DNA of 8,060 nucleotides from Sphingomonadaceae bacterium (GTDB lineage: Bacteria > Pseudomonadota > Alphaproteobacteria > Sphingomonadales > Sphingomonadaceae). Below the pieces are notes generated by a model. That model ran no database searches. It was not told the origin of the DNA and saw only the letters and a program-made list of their open reading frames with translations. This document shows positions 1 to 5,734 of this stretch, in pieces (position 1 is the stretch's first letter; the number at the start of each line of letters is the position of its first letter). The DNA lies in the NCBI GenBank assembly GCA_947442095.1, contig CANEVG010000148.1, forward strand, positions 1-8,060, in the 5' to 3' direction. The translations under genes and the position numbers were made by a program.

Positions 1-393
1 ATGAAGGCGAAAGATCGCCGCGCCATCGAGCACGATTGCACGCGCCTGATCGCGCTCTATGCCAACCTCAACGACGAGGCGCGCTGGGACGAGGTTGCGG
101 CGCTTTATGCCGAGGACGGGGTGATGGTGCGCCCCACCGCGCCTGATGCACCCACAGTCGGGCGGCAGGCCATCCTTGCGGCCTTCAAGGCCCGCCCGCC
201 GCGCGTCACGCGGCATGTGTGCAGCAATGTGGTGATCGACGTGGAAAGCGAGGATGCCGCGCGCGGGGTCAGCGCGATGCTGCTGTTCACCGGCGCGGCG
301 GAACCGCTCGTGGGCTCGTTCCATGATCGGTTCGTGCTGACGGCTGACGGCTGGCGCTTTGCCGAGAGGCGCGGTAGCATCCTCTTCACGTGA
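1..393 (+). CDS. SnoaL/NTF2-like family protein (nuclear transport factor 2 family)
   Basis: Small 130-residue protein with the look of the SnoaL-like alpha+beta barrel. An N-terminal helical part (about 5-38) carries the pattern YANLNDEARWDEVAALYAED, typical of this superfamily. A GRQAI turn follows (54-58), then strands ending in FHDRFVLTADGWRF. Asp25 and His72 (in TRHVCSN) occupy the places where members such as the dehydrochlorinase LinA and scytalone dehydratase have their catalytic Asp/His pair; this comparison is from memory. The family includes dehydratases, isomerases and many proteins of unknown role, so no substrate can be named. The ATG is the first base of the window, so no ribosome binding site is visible and the true start could lie further upstream. 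It overlaps the IclR gene by 4 bp, which suggests co-expression and perhaps a role in the pathway that regulator controls. Family call good, function unknown. Confidence 0.8.
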   Translation: MKAKDRRAIEHDCTRLIALYANLNDEARWDEVAALYAEDGVMVRPTAPDAPTVGRQAILAAFKARPPRVTRHVCSNVVIDVESEDAARGVSAMLLFTGAAEPLVGSFHDRFVLTADGWRFAERRGSILFT

Positions 394-1133
394 ACGCGCC
401 AGCTCTCTCCAACCCGGTCAAATCCGCGATGCGGACGCTCGATGTGATCGAGTTCGTCGTGGCGCACCGGCAAGGGGTGGTGGCGCAGGAGATCGCGGGC
501 GCACTTGCCATCCCGGTCAGCAGCCTCTCGTACCTCCTCGCCACCCTCACCGAGCGGGGCTACCTTACGCGGTCCGGGCGGCGCTATTTGCCCGGGCCGG
601 GCCTCCAGCGGCTCCATGCGCCTGATGCGGCACAGTCGCTGGAGGACCGCGTGGCACCGCTGGTCCGCGCCTTGAAGGGCGAGCTCAATGAAACAGCCGC
701 CTTTATGGTCCAGCGTGGCTGGGAGGTCGAATCGCTGGTGACGGAAGCGAGCGATCAGGCGCTGCGCTATGCTGTCGATCCCGGTACCCGGCGGCCGCTC
801 CATGCGCTGGCAGCAGGCAAAGTGATCCTCTCCGCGCTAAGCGAGGACGATCTGGCGCGCTATTTCGCCGAAACCACTCGAGCCGCGTTCACCCCCGCCA
901 CGCGCCACAGCGAGGCGGACCTGCGCAGCGATATCGCCGAGGCGCGCGCCGATGGCCTCGCTGTGGCGCGCGAGGAGGCGACAGTCGGTATCGTCGGTAA
1001 CGCCGTTCCGGTGCTGCTGGATGGCAGGTTCGTCGGGGTGTTCAGCGTCGCCGTGCCTGCCGTGCGTTTTGACGCAGCCCTCGAAGCGCGCGTTCGGCAA
1101 GCCCTGTTGCGCGCGGCCGCAGCGCTCGCTTAA
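390..1133 (+). CDS. IclR-family transcriptional regulator
   Basis: A 247-residue protein with the two-domain IclR layout and usual family length. The N-terminal winged helix-turn-helix covers about residues 8-70; AQEIAGALAIPVSSLSYLL is the helix-turn-helix and TERGYLTRSGRRYLPG the wing. The ligand-binding domain follows, with the conserved LHALAAGKVILSAL segment and a C-terminal EEATVGIVGNAVPVLLDG part, where family members bind small, often aromatic, acids. The start is GTG at 390, overlapping the preceding stop as GTGA. No good ribosome binding site sits close by, so translation is probably coupled to the gene before it. An in-frame ATG at 429 would cut 13 residues and leave the helix-turn-helix intact. 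The nearby O-demethylase gene has a palindromic upstream site, making this protein a candidate regulator of it. In Sphingobium SYK-6 the IclR-type regulator DesX controls desA. Family certain; target inferred. Confidence 0.92.
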   Translation: MNAPALSNPVKSAMRTLDVIEFVVAHRQGVVAQEIAGALAIPVSSLSYLLATLTERGYLTRSGRRYLPGPGLQRLHAPDAAQSLEDRVAPLVRALKGELNETAAFMVQRGWEVESLVTEASDQALRYAVDPGTRRPLHALAAGKVILSALSEDDLARYFAETTRAAFTPATRHSEADLRSDIAEARADGLAVAREEATVGIVGNAVPVLLDGRFVGVFSVAVPAVRFDAALEARVRQALLRAAAALA

Positions 1134-1136
1134 GAT

Positions 1137-1268
1137 CCTCCCTGTTTTCACGAAGTGCAAACGGGGAGGGGGACCACCTGCGAAGCGGGTGGTGGAGGGG
1201 TAGAGGGCCCCTCCGTCAGCGCTTCGCGCTGCAACCTCCCCACTTGTCCCTTCGGGAAAAGCGGGGAG
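1137..1268. repeat. Cluster of five tandem hairpins between convergent genes (sphingomonad-type intergenic repeat)
   Basis: Nearly all the gap between the IclR stop and the GST stop is made of consecutive inverted repeats: 1137-1169 (15-bp arms, 2 mismatches, GAA loop), 1173-1193 (9-bp arms, 1 mismatch, GAA loop), 1194-1214 (perfect 7-bp arms), 1217-1231 (perfect CAGCGC/GCGCTG around TTC) and 1236-1268 (15-bp arms, 2 mismatches, TTC loop). The first and last hairpins are themselves similar in reverse orientation (CTCCC...GTTTTC and GAAAAG...GGGGAG), so the whole block is roughly symmetric. No U-tract follows any stem, so none is a standard intrinsic terminator, though the block could still stop or stabilise transcripts from both sides. 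From general experience, elements of this composition are scattered between genes in sphingomonad genomes; family membership is inferred. Confidence 0.75.
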
Positions 1269-1281
1269 AATTAGAAAACCC

Positions 1282-2121
1282 CTACTTATTCATCCCCGCC
1301 GTGATCCGCTGCGTTTCCGCAGCTGTCGAGGCTGGGCCGGTGTTGCGCTTGTAGATCCCGCCTTGGCCCGCCGCACGGTTGAAGAGGTCCGGATCGCCCT
1401 CGCGCTGCTCGAGGCCGAACAGCGGAAACAGACCCGGATGCCGCCCCAGTCTGCCGTAAAGATCAAGGCAGCGCTCGATCCAGCCACGCAGCGGATCATC
1501 GTTCGCCAGCACCGGCGTCTTGCACACCGAAGCAGTGAACAGAATGCCGCCCAGAATGCGGTAGTCGGCATAGTTGGGGGATGCCCCGCCCAGCCACTGG
1601 TGCTGGCCCAGTGCGGCGCGCAGCGGCTCCAGCGCGGCGGATATCTTCGGCAGGCGATCCTCGCGCCCGGCCTGCACGTCCTCCAGCTTGCGCCCCAGCA
1701 TCTTCTCGCGGCTGTGGGTCACGTATTCATGGTCCTGCGGCAACGAGAGGTCGCGGTAATCGGCGCAGAAGCAGAACATCCACGGGCCGACTGCCGCGTT
1801 CCAGAACCAGTGATCAAGCGCCTTGAGCGTTGCGCCCACGCTCTCATGCGGGATCAGCGCGGGACGGTCGGGGTACTTGGCGTCGAGGTATTCGACGATG
1901 CCCCAGCTATCGAGTACCCATTCGCCGTCATCGACAATCGCAGGAAGCCGCTCGGTTTTGCCGCCGGTACGCTCCAGAATGCCAGTGAACCCGCCGGGTA
2001 CGACATCGAGATCGAAACCCTTGTGCTTCAAGGCATATTTGGTCGCCCAGACAAACGGACTGATCGTCGCACCGGTGCTCAGCGCAAGGTCGTAGAACGT
2101 GATCGTGTTGTCGGTTGCCAT
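1282..2121 (-). CDS. Glutathione S-transferase family protein, LigE-type (beta-aryl-etherase-like)
   Basis: A 279-residue cytosolic GST. The N-terminal thioredoxin-like domain (about 6-85) has TISPFVWATKYALKHKGF with Ser21 at the usual glutathione-activating place, ERLPAIVDDG with the cis-proline Pro60, and the glutathione-contacting Asp71-Ser72 in VLDSWGIVEYLD. The helical C-terminal domain holds DYRDLSLPQD, LEDVQAGREDRLP and LGRHPG. VPGGFTGILERTGG, LEDVQAGREDRLP and the length match my recollection of LigE, the Sphingobium SYK-6 enzyme that opens beta-O-4 aryl ether bonds of lignin dimers using glutathione. This is a recalled comparison, so substrate and stereospecificity are unproven; databases may call it only a GST family protein. 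The ATG at 2121 is chosen because GAGAGGA lies 6 nt upstream and the conserved N-terminus begins there; an upstream in-frame start at 2175 adds 18 residues unlike the family. The next gene upstream, on the same strand, is an aryl O-demethylase homologue, fitting a role in aromatic catabolism. Confidence 0.88.
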   Translation of the reverse strand: MATDNTITFYDLALSTGATISPFVWATKYALKHKGFDLDVVPGGFTGILERTGGKTERLPAIVDDGEWVLDSWGIVEYLDAKYPDRPALIPHESVGATLKALDHWFWNAAVGPWMFCFCADYRDLSLPQDHEYVTHSREKMLGRKLEDVQAGREDRLPKISAALEPLRAALGQHQWLGGASPNYADYRILGGILFTASVCKTPVLANDDPLRGWIERCLDLYGRLGRHPGLFPLFGLEQREGDPDLFNRAAGQGGIYKRNTGPASTAAETQRITAGMNK

Positions 2122-2165
2122 GGGAATCCTCTCGCTTCTCGTTGCGCGCAATTTGCCAGATATTG

Positions 2166-2182
2166 TTAGCAACACAAACTAA
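2166..2182. promoter_or_regulatory. Possible operator upstream of the LigE-type GST gene
   Basis: An AT-rich patch in a GC-rich gap contains TTAG-N9-CTAA (2166-2182), and overlapping it TGTT-AGC-AACA (2164-2174). It lies 45-61 bp upstream of the GST start and just past the terminator of the preceding gene, where this gene's promoter must be if it has its own. No clear -35/-10 pair could be fixed. The arms are short, so chance is possible. Confidence 0.3.
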
Positions 2183-2203
2183 TTTTGCAGTCGAGCGCCC
2201 ACG

Positions 2204-2239
2204 AAAAAGCGCCGGCCTCATCGGGAGAGACCGGCGCTT
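2204..2239 (-). terminator. Rho-independent terminator after the O-demethylase gene
   Basis: Read on the - strand, a 13-bp stem (one G-T pair) with a 7-nt loop runs from 2239 to 2207, its core being AAGCGCCGG pairing with CCGGCGCTT, followed directly by a run of five T (2208-2204; the first two also close the stem). It begins 38 nt after the O-demethylase stop and ends before the GST start. It should therefore separate the two genes into different transcripts, or strongly attenuate read-through. Confidence 0.85.
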
Positions 2240-2243
2240 CCTC

Positions 2244-2263
2244 TGCCCGGGGCATACCGGGCA
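2244..2263. repeat. Small stem-loop between O-demethylase stop and its terminator
   Basis: Perfect 7-bp arms TGCCCGG/CCGGGCA around a 6-nt loop, directly before the terminator hairpin in the transcript. On the - strand no T-run follows it, so it is not itself a terminator; it may add 3'-end stability to the mRNA. Confidence 0.5.
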
Positions 2264-2277
2264 AAACCGATTGCGGC

Positions 2278-3666
2278 TTACTTCCGCGTGCGCCAGCCCT
2301 CGGCATAGTTGTCACGCGCCGCCGCCACATAAGGCACGGGCGAGACGACCGCCTTGATTTCGGTCTGGACGTGCGGCTCCACGGTGGGCTTGCTGGTGCC
2401 GCCATTCTGCTCGCCCCACAGCAGTGTGACTTCGGTGCCAGGCTCGGCAAAGCCCGGCTCCATCATGGCGAGCGTGAGGAACTTGCCCTCATTGGCAGTA
2501 TAGCCGATCCAGGTGGAGAGGCCGACCTGCTTGCCGCCGCTCAGCACAGAATCAAACGGGTGCATCGAATAGACTGAGCTCGGATATTCCATGAACTTCG
2601 CGCGCTCGCCTTGGCTGAGCGCAGAAGACTGGACGCGCATCACGTCCTCGTTGTCGAGCGCGAGGGTCACCTTGGTGCGGTGATTGCCGGCTGCCGCCAT
2701 CTTTTCCAGCGCGGCGCGGCCGATGAAGTCGTGGTCGAACTTCACGAACGGCCCGTAACCTAGATCCCAAGGCGTGGTGTAATAGCCCTCGACCGTCTCG
2801 GGCACCCAGCTGCCGCCGATCGAGCATTTTGCCTCATACGAGTTGGCCGAGAGCCACTCGCGATAGGGCTTGAGCGCCTCGCCGGTGTAGATCGCGGGGA
2901 ATGGGGAGGGGATCCAGCCCGATTCCAGGGTGTTGGACGAGTAGGCTCGGCCGCCAACGAGCGCCATGCCGAATTCCTTGCCCGCTTCGACCAGCGCGGC
3001 ATGGACCGCGCCGTAGTCTTCCCAAGGCCCCATCAGTTCGAAGCCCGGCTGCCCGGCCATGCCGTGACGCAGCGCGCGCACTTCCTTGCCGCCGATCATG
3101 AGGCGGCACATGTGGAAGAACTTGAGGTCGGGCGGGGTGGTGCCGATGGCCTTTTCGATGATCTTCATCGCGTTCGGGCCTTGCACCTGAAAGCGATAGG
3201 AGTTGCGCTTGCCGTCGGTGCGCATCGCCCAGCGCTCGTCGCGCTCCACGGTTACGTTCCAGTTGCCGGTGGCGGCGTGGAATTCCACCCACTCGATCGT
3301 CGGCGCGCGGCCCACCAGATTGAAGTGGTTCTCGTCCAGATAAAACAGGATCACGTCGCCGATCACGTAGCCATCGGGCGTCACGGGCACGAACTGTTTG
3401 GCGCGGTCGGGCTGGAAGTTCTTGAAGCTGTTGATCCCCAGATGCTCGAGCATCGCAAAGGCATCCGGGCCTTTCACCGCCAGATCGACCATGTGGTACG
3501 ACTGGTTGTAGAGCACCGCCGTATGCCCCCAGGCCCACTGCTCGGCGCGCCAGTTGGAGTATTCCGCCGGAACGCCGGGATAGACGTTGGGGCCAACCTG
3601 CTGGTTGCGCAGAAAATCGACGAGATCGGCCTTGCCGGCGATCAGGGCTTCAAGGGTTTCGGACAT
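2278..3666 (-). CDS. Tetrahydrofolate-dependent aryl O-demethylase, LigM/DesA-type (GcvT-fold aminomethyltransferase family)
   Basis: A 462-residue cytosolic protein of the GcvT/aminomethyltransferase fold, which databases may label simply aminomethyltransferase or glycine cleavage T-like. Length and sequence match the sphingomonad enzymes LigM and DesA, which move the O-methyl group of vanillate, 3-O-methylgallate or syringate onto tetrahydrofolate. Shared blocks include SNWRAEQWAW (37-46), VTPDGYVIGD (95-104), LRHGMAGQPGFE (199-210), SNTLESGWIPSP (244-255), YGPFVKFDHDFIGR (304-317) and VSPVPY (441-446). Against recalled LigM numbering, the important residues appear kept: Tyr29 (LigM Y31), His58 (H60), Arg120 (R122), Glu210 (E215), Tyr242 (Y247) and Trp251 (W256). 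The ATG at 3666 has GGGAGAG about 8 nt upstream. It has its own terminator, and a long dyad upstream suggests repressor control. GcvT proper is shorter and lacks these blocks. Which methoxylated aromatic it acts on cannot be told, so no symbol is given. Confidence 0.9.
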   Translation of the reverse strand: MSETLEALIAGKADLVDFLRNQQVGPNVYPGVPAEYSNWRAEQWAWGHTAVLYNQSYHMVDLAVKGPDAFAMLEHLGINSFKNFQPDRAKQFVPVTPDGYVIGDVILFYLDENHFNLVGRAPTIEWVEFHAATGNWNVTVERDERWAMRTDGKRNSYRFQVQGPNAMKIIEKAIGTTPPDLKFFHMCRLMIGGKEVRALRHGMAGQPGFELMGPWEDYGAVHAALVEAGKEFGMALVGGRAYSSNTLESGWIPSPFPAIYTGEALKPYREWLSANSYEAKCSIGGSWVPETVEGYYTTPWDLGYGPFVKFDHDFIGRAALEKMAAAGNHRTKVTLALDNEDVMRVQSSALSQGERAKFMEYPSSVYSMHPFDSVLSGGKQVGLSTWIGYTANEGKFLTLAMMEPGFAEPGTEVTLLWGEQNGGTSKPTVEPHVQTEIKAVVSPVPYVAAARDNYAEGWRTRK

Positions 3667-3712
3667 GGCTCGGCTCTCCCGGAATGCGGATTTGATGGGT
3701 CGCTATGGCGCA

Positions 3713-3747
3713 ATTTCATCAGACTGAAAAGTTCAGTAATGTGAAAT
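3713..3747. promoter_or_regulatory. 35-bp two-layer dyad, candidate operator of the O-demethylase gene
   Basis: The sequence reads ATTTCA-N4-ACTGAA-N3-TTCAGT-N4-TGAAAT. Both 6-bp arm pairs are perfect and share one centre at 3730. It is 47-81 bp upstream of the O-demethylase start, in an AT-rich promoter-like stretch (3713-3776). The size and symmetry suit a dimer or dimer-of-dimers repressor of the IclR or MarR type. No convincing -35/-10 pair could be assigned around it. Confidence 0.6.
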
Positions 3748-3777
3748 AGCGAAAAAAGTTTGGTTTACGTATAAAAG

Positions 3778-3868
3778 CCTCTCCCAGTGGGGAGGGGTTG
3801 GGGAGGGGGCTGCGCCCTCTCCGGCAAACGCTGCGCACCCCCACCCAGCCTCCCCCGAGCGGGGGAGG
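3778..3868. repeat. G/C-rich hairpin repeat between the atp terminator and the O-demethylase promoter
   Basis: It begins with an imperfect hairpin at 3778-3797 (CTCCC/GGGAG core) and ends with an 8-bp perfect stem at 3849-3868 (CCTCCCCC/GGGGGAGG, GAGC loop). Between them are TGCGC/GCGCA arms (3811-3815 and 3832-3836) and loosely complementary G-run and C-run tracts. The composition resembles the block at 1137-1268 and the hairpin at 4220-4242. It appears to be another copy type of the dispersed intergenic repeats common in sphingomonads (inferred). No coding potential was seen. Confidence 0.65.
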
Positions 3869-3895
3869 GGCAAGAAGGTGGGTAGCCCCAAACGC

Positions 3896-3921
3896 AAAAG
3901 GCCGGCCCTCGCGGACCGGCC
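3896..3921 (-). terminator. Rho-independent terminator of the atp operon
   Basis: On the - strand, 24 nt after the atpC stop, GGCCGGTCC pairs with GGGCCGGCC (9 bp, one G-T pair) around a 4-nt GCGA loop, followed by TTTT. It ends the ATP synthase operon and leaves no room for further atpC coding sequence. Confidence 0.85.
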
Positions 3922-3945
3922 CCTTGGTGAGCGCTAAAGCTGCAA

Positions 3946-4203
3946 TCAGCCGACGACGTGTTCGGCCAGAACCGTCAGGCCCTTTTCGCTTACTTCGGCA
4001 AACCCGCCTTCGATGCGGACTTCCTCAGGCGCGGCTCCAGCGGTGCGATAGACCTTGAGCGGGCCGTCCTTTACCACCGACATGAACGGTGCGTGGCCTT
4101 CCAGCACCCCGAATTCGCCTTCGGCGCCGGGGACTTCGACCATATAGACCTCTTCCGAACGGACAAGGCGGGCCGGGGTTACGAGTTCGAAGTGCAGGGA
4201 CAT
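3946..4203 (-). CDS. atpC: F1 ATP synthase epsilon subunit, short form
   Basis: An 85-residue protein matching the N-terminal beta-sandwich of epsilon: LHFELVTPARLVRSEEVYMV at the start, then the conserved GEFGVLEGHAPFMS turn and EGGFAEVSEKGLTVLAE near the end. Epsilon sits on the central stalk with gamma and couples rotation to catalysis. The ATG at 4203 has AGGAAC about 7 nt upstream. It is last in the operon, 49 bp after atpD. Full-length homologues such as that of E. coli are about 139 residues and end in two helices that can extend and inhibit ATP hydrolysis. Here the protein stops at VVG right after the sandwich, and a terminator follows 24 nt later, so the helical domain is truly absent rather than frameshifted off. 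Short epsilons of this size occur in sphingomonads as far as I recall. Confidence 0.95.
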   Translation of the reverse strand: MSLHFELVTPARLVRSEEVYMVEVPGAEGEFGVLEGHAPFMSVVKDGPLKVYRTAGAAPEEVRIEGGFAEVSEKGLTVLAEHVVG

Positions 4204-4219
4204 GTCCGGTTCCTAAGGC

Positions 4220-4242
4220 CCCCTCCCGCCAGCGGGAGAGGG
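4220..4242 (-). repeat. Hairpin in the atpD-atpC gap, just upstream of the atpC ribosome binding site
   Basis: CTCCCG/CGGGAG (6 bp) with a 4-nt loop, extended by CCC/GGG past a one-base bulge. It fills most of the 49-bp gap: it starts 10 nt after the atpD stop and ends a few nt before the atpC AGGAAC. Its C/G-run composition matches the other hairpin repeats in the window. It could influence atpC translation or mRNA processing, but this is inference. Confidence 0.6.
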
Positions 4243-4252
4243 CAAAGCAAAA

Positions 4253-5710
4253 TCAGGCTTCTTCAGCCATCTTCTTGGCCTTGGCGACTACATCGTCGAT
4301 GCCGCCGACCATGTAGAATGCGCTTTCCGGCAGGTGATCGTATTCGCCGTCAACAACCGCCTTGAACGAGCGAACGGTGTCTTCGACCTGCACGAACTTG
4401 CCCGAGATGCCGGTGAACACTTCGGCCACGTGGAACGGCTGCGAAAGGAAGCGCTGGATCTTGCGCGCGCGCGCCACGATCAGCTTATCTTCTTCCGAAA
4501 GCTCGTCCATGCCGAGAATGGCGATGATGTCCTGCAGCGACTTGTACTTCTGCAGGGTTTCCTGAACGCGGCGGGCGGTTTCGTAGTGCTCCTGACCGAC
4601 GACGGCGGGCGAAAGCACACGGCTGGTCGAATCGAGCGGGTCCACCGCGGGATAGATGCCAAGTTCCGAGATCGCGCGGTTCAGCGTGGTTGTTGCGTCC
4701 AAGTGGGCGAACGAAGCAGCTGGTGCCGGATCGGTAAGATCGTCGGCAGGCACGTAGATCGCCTGGACCGAGGTAATCGAACCCTTGTTGGTCGAAGTGA
4801 TGCGCTCCTGCAGCTGGCCCATGTCGGTGGCCAGAGTCGGCTGATAGCCCACCGCCGAGGGAATGCGGCCGAGCAGCGCCGACACTTCCGAACCCGCCTG
4901 CGTGAAGCGGAAGATGTTGTCGACGAAGAACAGCACGTCCTGGCCTTCCTCGTCACGAAAGTATTCGGCCATGGTCAGGCCCGAAAGCGCGACGCGAGCG
5001 CGGGCGCCCGGCGGCTCGTTCATCTGGCCAAACACCAGCGCCACCTTCGAACCCTCAGGGGTCGGGTTGCCGTCGGCATCCTTGGCGATAACGCCAGCGT
5101 CGAGGAATTCGTGATAGAGATCGTTGCCCTCACGGGTGCGTTCACCCACGCCTGCGAACACCGAAACGCCGCCGTGGCCCTTGGCGATGTTGTTGATCAG
5201 TTCCTGGATGAGCACGGTCTTGCCCACGCCTGCGCCGCCGAACAGGCCGATCTTGCCGCCGCGCGCATAAGGCGCGAGCAGATCGATCACCTTGATGCCG
5301 GTGACGAGAATGGCCGCTTCGGTCGACTGGTCGATGAATTCCGGAGCCTTGGCGTGGATCGGATTGCGCTTTGCCGCGTTCACCGGGCCTTGCTCGTCGA
5401 TCGGCTCGCCGATCACGTTCATGATGCGGCCCAGCGTCATCGGGCCGACCGGCACCGAGATCTGCGCGCCGGTGGCGGTCACCGGCTGGCCCCGCGTCAG
5501 TCCGTCGGTCGAGTCCATCGCGATCGTGCGCACGGTGTTTTCACCGAGGTGCTGCGCGACTTCGAGAACAAGGCGGTTGCCGTTGTTGTCGGTCTCGAGC
5601 GCCGAAAGAATCGCCGGCAGTTCGCCGGTGAAGGTCACGTCGACGACGGCGCCGATGACCTGGCTGATCTTGCCGGTAGTGGTCTGGTTGAGGACGGCTG
5701 CGGTGGCCAT
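4253..5710 (-). CDS. atpD: F1 ATP synthase beta subunit (catalytic)
   Basis: A 485-residue catalytic subunit; three copies alternate with alpha in the F1 head on the cytoplasmic side of the inner membrane. Visible landmarks: N-terminal barrel (about 13-90), P-loop GGAGVGKT (158-165, Lys164), GVGERTREG with catalytic Glu190 and Arg191, Walker B strand ending at Asp264 in LFFVDNIFRF, the alpha/beta signature PAVDPLDSTS (354-363), and DELSEED (402-408), the lever touching gamma. Nothing catalytic is missing and the length is normal. The ATG at 5710 has AAGGAAC upstream. It lies 24 bp after atpG and 49 bp before atpC, in the usual operon order. A long open frame on the opposite strand over this gene and atpG is a by-product of GC-rich codon use. 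Confidence 0.99.
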   Translation of the reverse strand: MATAAVLNQTTTGKISQVIGAVVDVTFTGELPAILSALETDNNGNRLVLEVAQHLGENTVRTIAMDSTDGLTRGQPVTATGAQISVPVGPMTLGRIMNVIGEPIDEQGPVNAAKRNPIHAKAPEFIDQSTEAAILVTGIKVIDLLAPYARGGKIGLFGGAGVGKTVLIQELINNIAKGHGGVSVFAGVGERTREGNDLYHEFLDAGVIAKDADGNPTPEGSKVALVFGQMNEPPGARARVALSGLTMAEYFRDEEGQDVLFFVDNIFRFTQAGSEVSALLGRIPSAVGYQPTLATDMGQLQERITSTNKGSITSVQAIYVPADDLTDPAPAASFAHLDATTTLNRAISELGIYPAVDPLDSTSRVLSPAVVGQEHYETARRVQETLQKYKSLQDIIAILGMDELSEEDKLIVARARKIQRFLSQPFHVAEVFTGISGKFVQVEDTVRSFKAVVDGEYDHLPESAFYMVGGIDDVVAKAKKMAEEA

Positions 5711-5734
5711 TGTTCGTTCCTTGCCTTGAAAGTC

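Noticed and set aside
105..803. A 232-codon - strand frame across the SnoaL-like and IclR genes
   Set aside because: It crosses two real + strand genes, and its sequence shows no family motif.
1137..1268. CRISPR-like array from repeated G/C motifs
   Set aside because: The units are hairpins of different length and sequence without regular spacers, and no cas gene is present.
1363..2169. A 268-codon frame opposite the GST gene
   Set aside because: Antisense to a clear GST; no domain and no supported start.
2122..2175. Longer GST start adding 18 residues
   Set aside because: The extra residues do not resemble the family, and the ATG at 2121 has a good ribosome binding site. The upstream stretch also holds the likely promoter.
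2278..3666. Reading the O-demethylase as glycine cleavage T protein or DMSP demethylase
   Set aside because: It shares the fold, but length (462) and many blocks match LigM/DesA, and no gcvH or gcvP is nearby.
3001..3744. A 247-codon frame opposite the O-demethylase gene
   Set aside because: Antisense to a gene with clear family motifs; no recognisable domain.
3922..3945. A frameshift that cut off the C-terminal part of atpC
   Set aside because: Only 24 nt separate the stop from the operon terminator, so no remnant of the missing domain exists there.
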